Below are positions 61,336 through 64,000 of a stretch of DNA of 64,000 bases, piece after piece. The position numbers and the translations under genes are program-made. The notes beneath the pieces are model-generated. The model was not told where the DNA came from. It did no database searches and worked only from the letters and a program-made list of their open reading frames with translations. This DNA is from Eleginops maclovinus (Eukaryota > Chordata > Actinopteri > Perciformes > Eleginopidae): NCBI RefSeq assembly GCF_036324505.1, contig NC_086368.1, positions 8,021,016 through 8,085,015 on the forward strand, in the 5' to 3' direction. Positions within the stretch are counted from its first letter, which is position 1, and each line of letters begins with the position of its first letter.

Positions 61336-63019
61336 GTAAATACATCCTTTCTTATTAGTTTGCTTAGGGTTGTATTAATGTCTGCATTATAATGCTGTTT
61401 ATGGACGAACATACTTGCTTCACAGGGCTTCTTTAAGAGAGTAAGAAATACAGATAAGAGTGTGCACAGTTGAATTGAAATGATATAAATGTGTATCTTT
61501 TTGATGCTTTTTTCTCCGACAAGAGCCGTTGGCCTGGTGGAAATTTCTACTCATTTTCATCCTCTGGCCTAGACCATTTTCTCAGATCAGTTTTTACCTA
61601 ATGGAAATCAAACTATCTAATGCTGAATCTGATTTCCCTTTTTAGAACAATCTCTGGATGAAGTGTCTTGCACAGTAATACCAGACATGTCCTTCTGCAT
61701 AATTCCTACTGAGGATAATGCTTTTCTTGAAAGCCTCCTGAATAACTAAATCTCTGCTTGTTTACTCTCACAGCAAGTGACAATTTGCTGTCCCCTGCAA
61801 TCAAGTGTGCACCTACCCTCTGATGCTCATATTCATATATCTTGTTCTATTTTTTTTCATTTTCACTAGGTGTAGTCCTTGCATATCCTAGGTGTAATAT
61901 AAATATACAGCGGAAACGGCTTTAAGTTTGGATTTGAACAGCTGCATGTAAGTTCAAAGAGCAATGCAGTACAAGTACAAGGCGCTCTGATTTTATGTAT
62001 GTCAGGAAAAGGGACAGGCAAGCTCTTGTGATTTGATACCAGTAGAATCTGGTAGGAATATTGCGGGGATAAGGAGCAACATAATCTACGATCCTGGACT
62101 CATGTTCACTGTGTCAAAGGTCAAAGGGATACTGAGCATTATAGAAAACTGACTTAAAGAGATACGGTTGTTTGAGTTATTGCTGTTTAAATTAAGAAAC
62201 AAGTCAATGAAAGCATTAAAATGACATTAGCGCTACAGGTGGTAGGTGTACATTAATAGAGTGACGATCAACTAAAAATGACTTGACACTGTGGCCTTTA
62301 TGTTTGAATCTTTTATAGGTTAAAAACAGTGTGTGTTCATTCAGCATGAGCTCATTTTAAACCCTTCTGTTTGACTGCTGGTACAAAGCATCTATATAAA
62401 TATCTTGCCTTGTGACACAGTGCTGTTGCTCGGTGTGTAGAAGGTGAATCACTGCAGTTTTTGCGGATGTAACAGGCACTCTAGCTCTGTTTGCGTTGAT
62501 GGTTTCGAGTGCGGTGTGACTGTGCGCACCGACCAATGGTTTTGATTCAGAGGAAGTGAGAAGAGTTGAAAAATGGGTTGTGGTTATGCCACTATCTAAC
62601 AATCACAAGGCTTTGCATGAGCACTGCAGCTTTGAGCAGTTATATAAAATGATTATACTCAGATTAGAAGCAGTCTGCATTGTTTTGCTCATCTATTCTT
62701 TTTATAAATAAATGTTCTTCTTACAGTACCAACTTACAGTATGTGCTATTACTGGCAGGATTTTACAATCAATGCAACTGCTTGATTTAAAAAATCATTG
62801 ATTTATTGCATTTTCTAGACAAATAAACACATACTATTGAAAAACTGCATAACCTAATATCTTTCTATTGTACCCAGCTACTAAATAGAATTTTTCAAAA
62901 CTCTCTATGCTATCTAGTATATTTTTAACTCTTATGCGACAGTGACATTTTAAATGAATATGGTGTTTGGAATTTGTGCAGCATTATGACATTGGTTGTT
63001 TTCAGTTGGCACCATTAAA
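61336..63019 (+). other. Putative intron 2, no feature seen
   Basis: AT-rich sequence without a recognised exon or repeat. Confidence 0.4.
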
Positions 63020-63334
63020 TCTGTGTGTTATATAGGCTTTGGAGCATGTAAATGGTCTGCAAAGGTTAAAATCACAAAGTTCCCTCCAGAGGGGGTTTTT
63101 CTCACCCCTGTTTACTTCCCTAAAATTGTGGCATCACTTTGTAACAATCAACCTATATTGGCTAGCGTTCCTACATTTTTGACACACCTCTAAGTCTTTG
63201 ACCAACTACAATAGAGCCGAACAGCTATCAAATCAGAGCAAATCAAGTGCTCTTTAAACATTTAAGCATGAAACACGTCACACTAGAGACCCACAAAACA
63301 AATATAAACTTGAGCATAATATATCCTCTTTAAA
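63020..63334 (+). mobile_element. MITE family A, copy 11
   Basis: Contains ATGTAAATGGTCTGCAAAGG, TTCCCTCCAGAGGGGG and GAGCATAATATATCCTCTTT then AAAG at the right end. The left end is decayed. Confidence 0.85.
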
Positions 63335-63860
63335 GAGTGTAGCTTACAAGGACCCATTAACATGCAACACAACATGTAATTGTTTTGAATCTCTGGTTGA
63401 CCTCTCAGCCTATTTTAGATTACTTTGACCAAAATAAGGTAATCAATCTTTTTTTTTTTTAAAAGCCTGGGACGTTCTCCATACAGCTGTCACTGTAGAT
63501 ACCATGTGGGTGACTGCCAATTGTCTCCTTCAGTGATCACCTTCAATTAAAATATAATTTCTGTTATATCACCTTTTAGTCTGGATCTTTTATAACTTGA
63601 AATCCCATTTAATGTGATGAAAGAGGCAAATCAAACATTGAAACAGGTTGATGACCCAGAAATGCAGTCTTTTGTTGAGGGGTTTCAGGTGGCTTTGCTC
63701 AATAGACCACTGTGCTAAGAATGAAAAAAAGCTGAAAAAATCTAAGTGAACTCAAAAGGTCTTTGTGGTGAGATGCAGTCCTTGTGTGAGGTCAGTGAAT
63801 ATTGGTATAAGTATATTGTCTACATTTAGAGAAGAACAGCTCTACTGTAGCTGCTTGTAT
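63335..63860. other. Non-coding, no feature seen
   Basis: A poly-T/poly-A tract lies near 63450-63462. Nothing else is recognised. Confidence 0.45.
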
Positions 63861-64000
63861 CTGCCCTATTATGCTTTCTAGGGGTTTCCCTTTCCTGTAG
63901 GTTGTATAGGTTTTAGTGTGTGTAAATGGTCGTAAAGTGAAGTACCCTCTGGAGTTTCTATCCATTTCTATTCTATCTAGTAGTTGAACATACTATATTG
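63861..64000 (+). mobile_element. MITE family A, copy 12 (cut by the window end)
   Basis: Starts CTGCCCTATTATGCTTTCTA and continues GGGGTTTCCCTTTCCTGTAG. The rest lies beyond the window. Confidence 0.85.

Overview
This window is eukaryotic and almost certainly from a ray-finned (teleost) fish, probably a spiny-rayed species. It is AT-rich, intron-like and gene-poor. Its interspersed repeats are of fish type: a Rex3 LINE with a GATG tail, an L2-type LINE ending in TTA repeats, an L1-type LINE, tRNA-derived SINEs, a Tc1 remnant, a hAT element and several MITE families. There is no operon, CRISPR array or other prokaryotic system, and no complete protein-coding host gene. I saw no new biological system. 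What stands out is transposon archaeology and the 5' end of one host gene.

Layout. 1-2.1 kb is plain sequence with a long TG microsatellite. 2.1-5.9 kb is a nest of DNA transposons: a fold-back MITE (family B) holds two other inverted-repeat elements, and the second of those holds a hAT element with a perfect 8-bp target-site duplication. 5.9-10.8 kb is mostly unique, with SINE scraps and a family A MITE abutting the 3' end of a Tc1 element. 10.8-15.7 kb is an L1-type LINE bracketed by a 12-bp duplication and split by an L2-type LINE that keeps a 720-codon open frame. 15.7-27.8 kb is unique sequence, SINEs, microsatellites and three family A MITEs. 27.8-31.1 kb is a near-full-length but broken Rex3 LINE with a 9-bp duplication. 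31-57 kb is a gene desert with scattered MITEs, one of them (family C, 41.9-43.0 kb) itself a nest, and with an orphan first exon of a SAM-like protein near 47.5 kb.

57.0-64 kb holds the start of a host gene on the + strand. It has a 5' leader with an upstream ORF, a short coding exon for a signal peptide ending in a phase-1 splice donor, a CpG-richer stretch, a 3.8-kb intron, and a candidate 21-nt microexon that keeps the frame. The rest of the gene lies to the right of the window. The design (secretory signal, phase-1 junctions, microexon, long introns, long upstream desert) fits a cell-surface gene, possibly neuronal, but I cannot name it.

The retrotransposon proteins (endonuclease and reverse transcriptase) act in target-primed reverse transcription. 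Every copy here is defective except, possibly, the reverse-transcriptase part of the L2-type insert. The family A MITE occurs 12 times in this one window.
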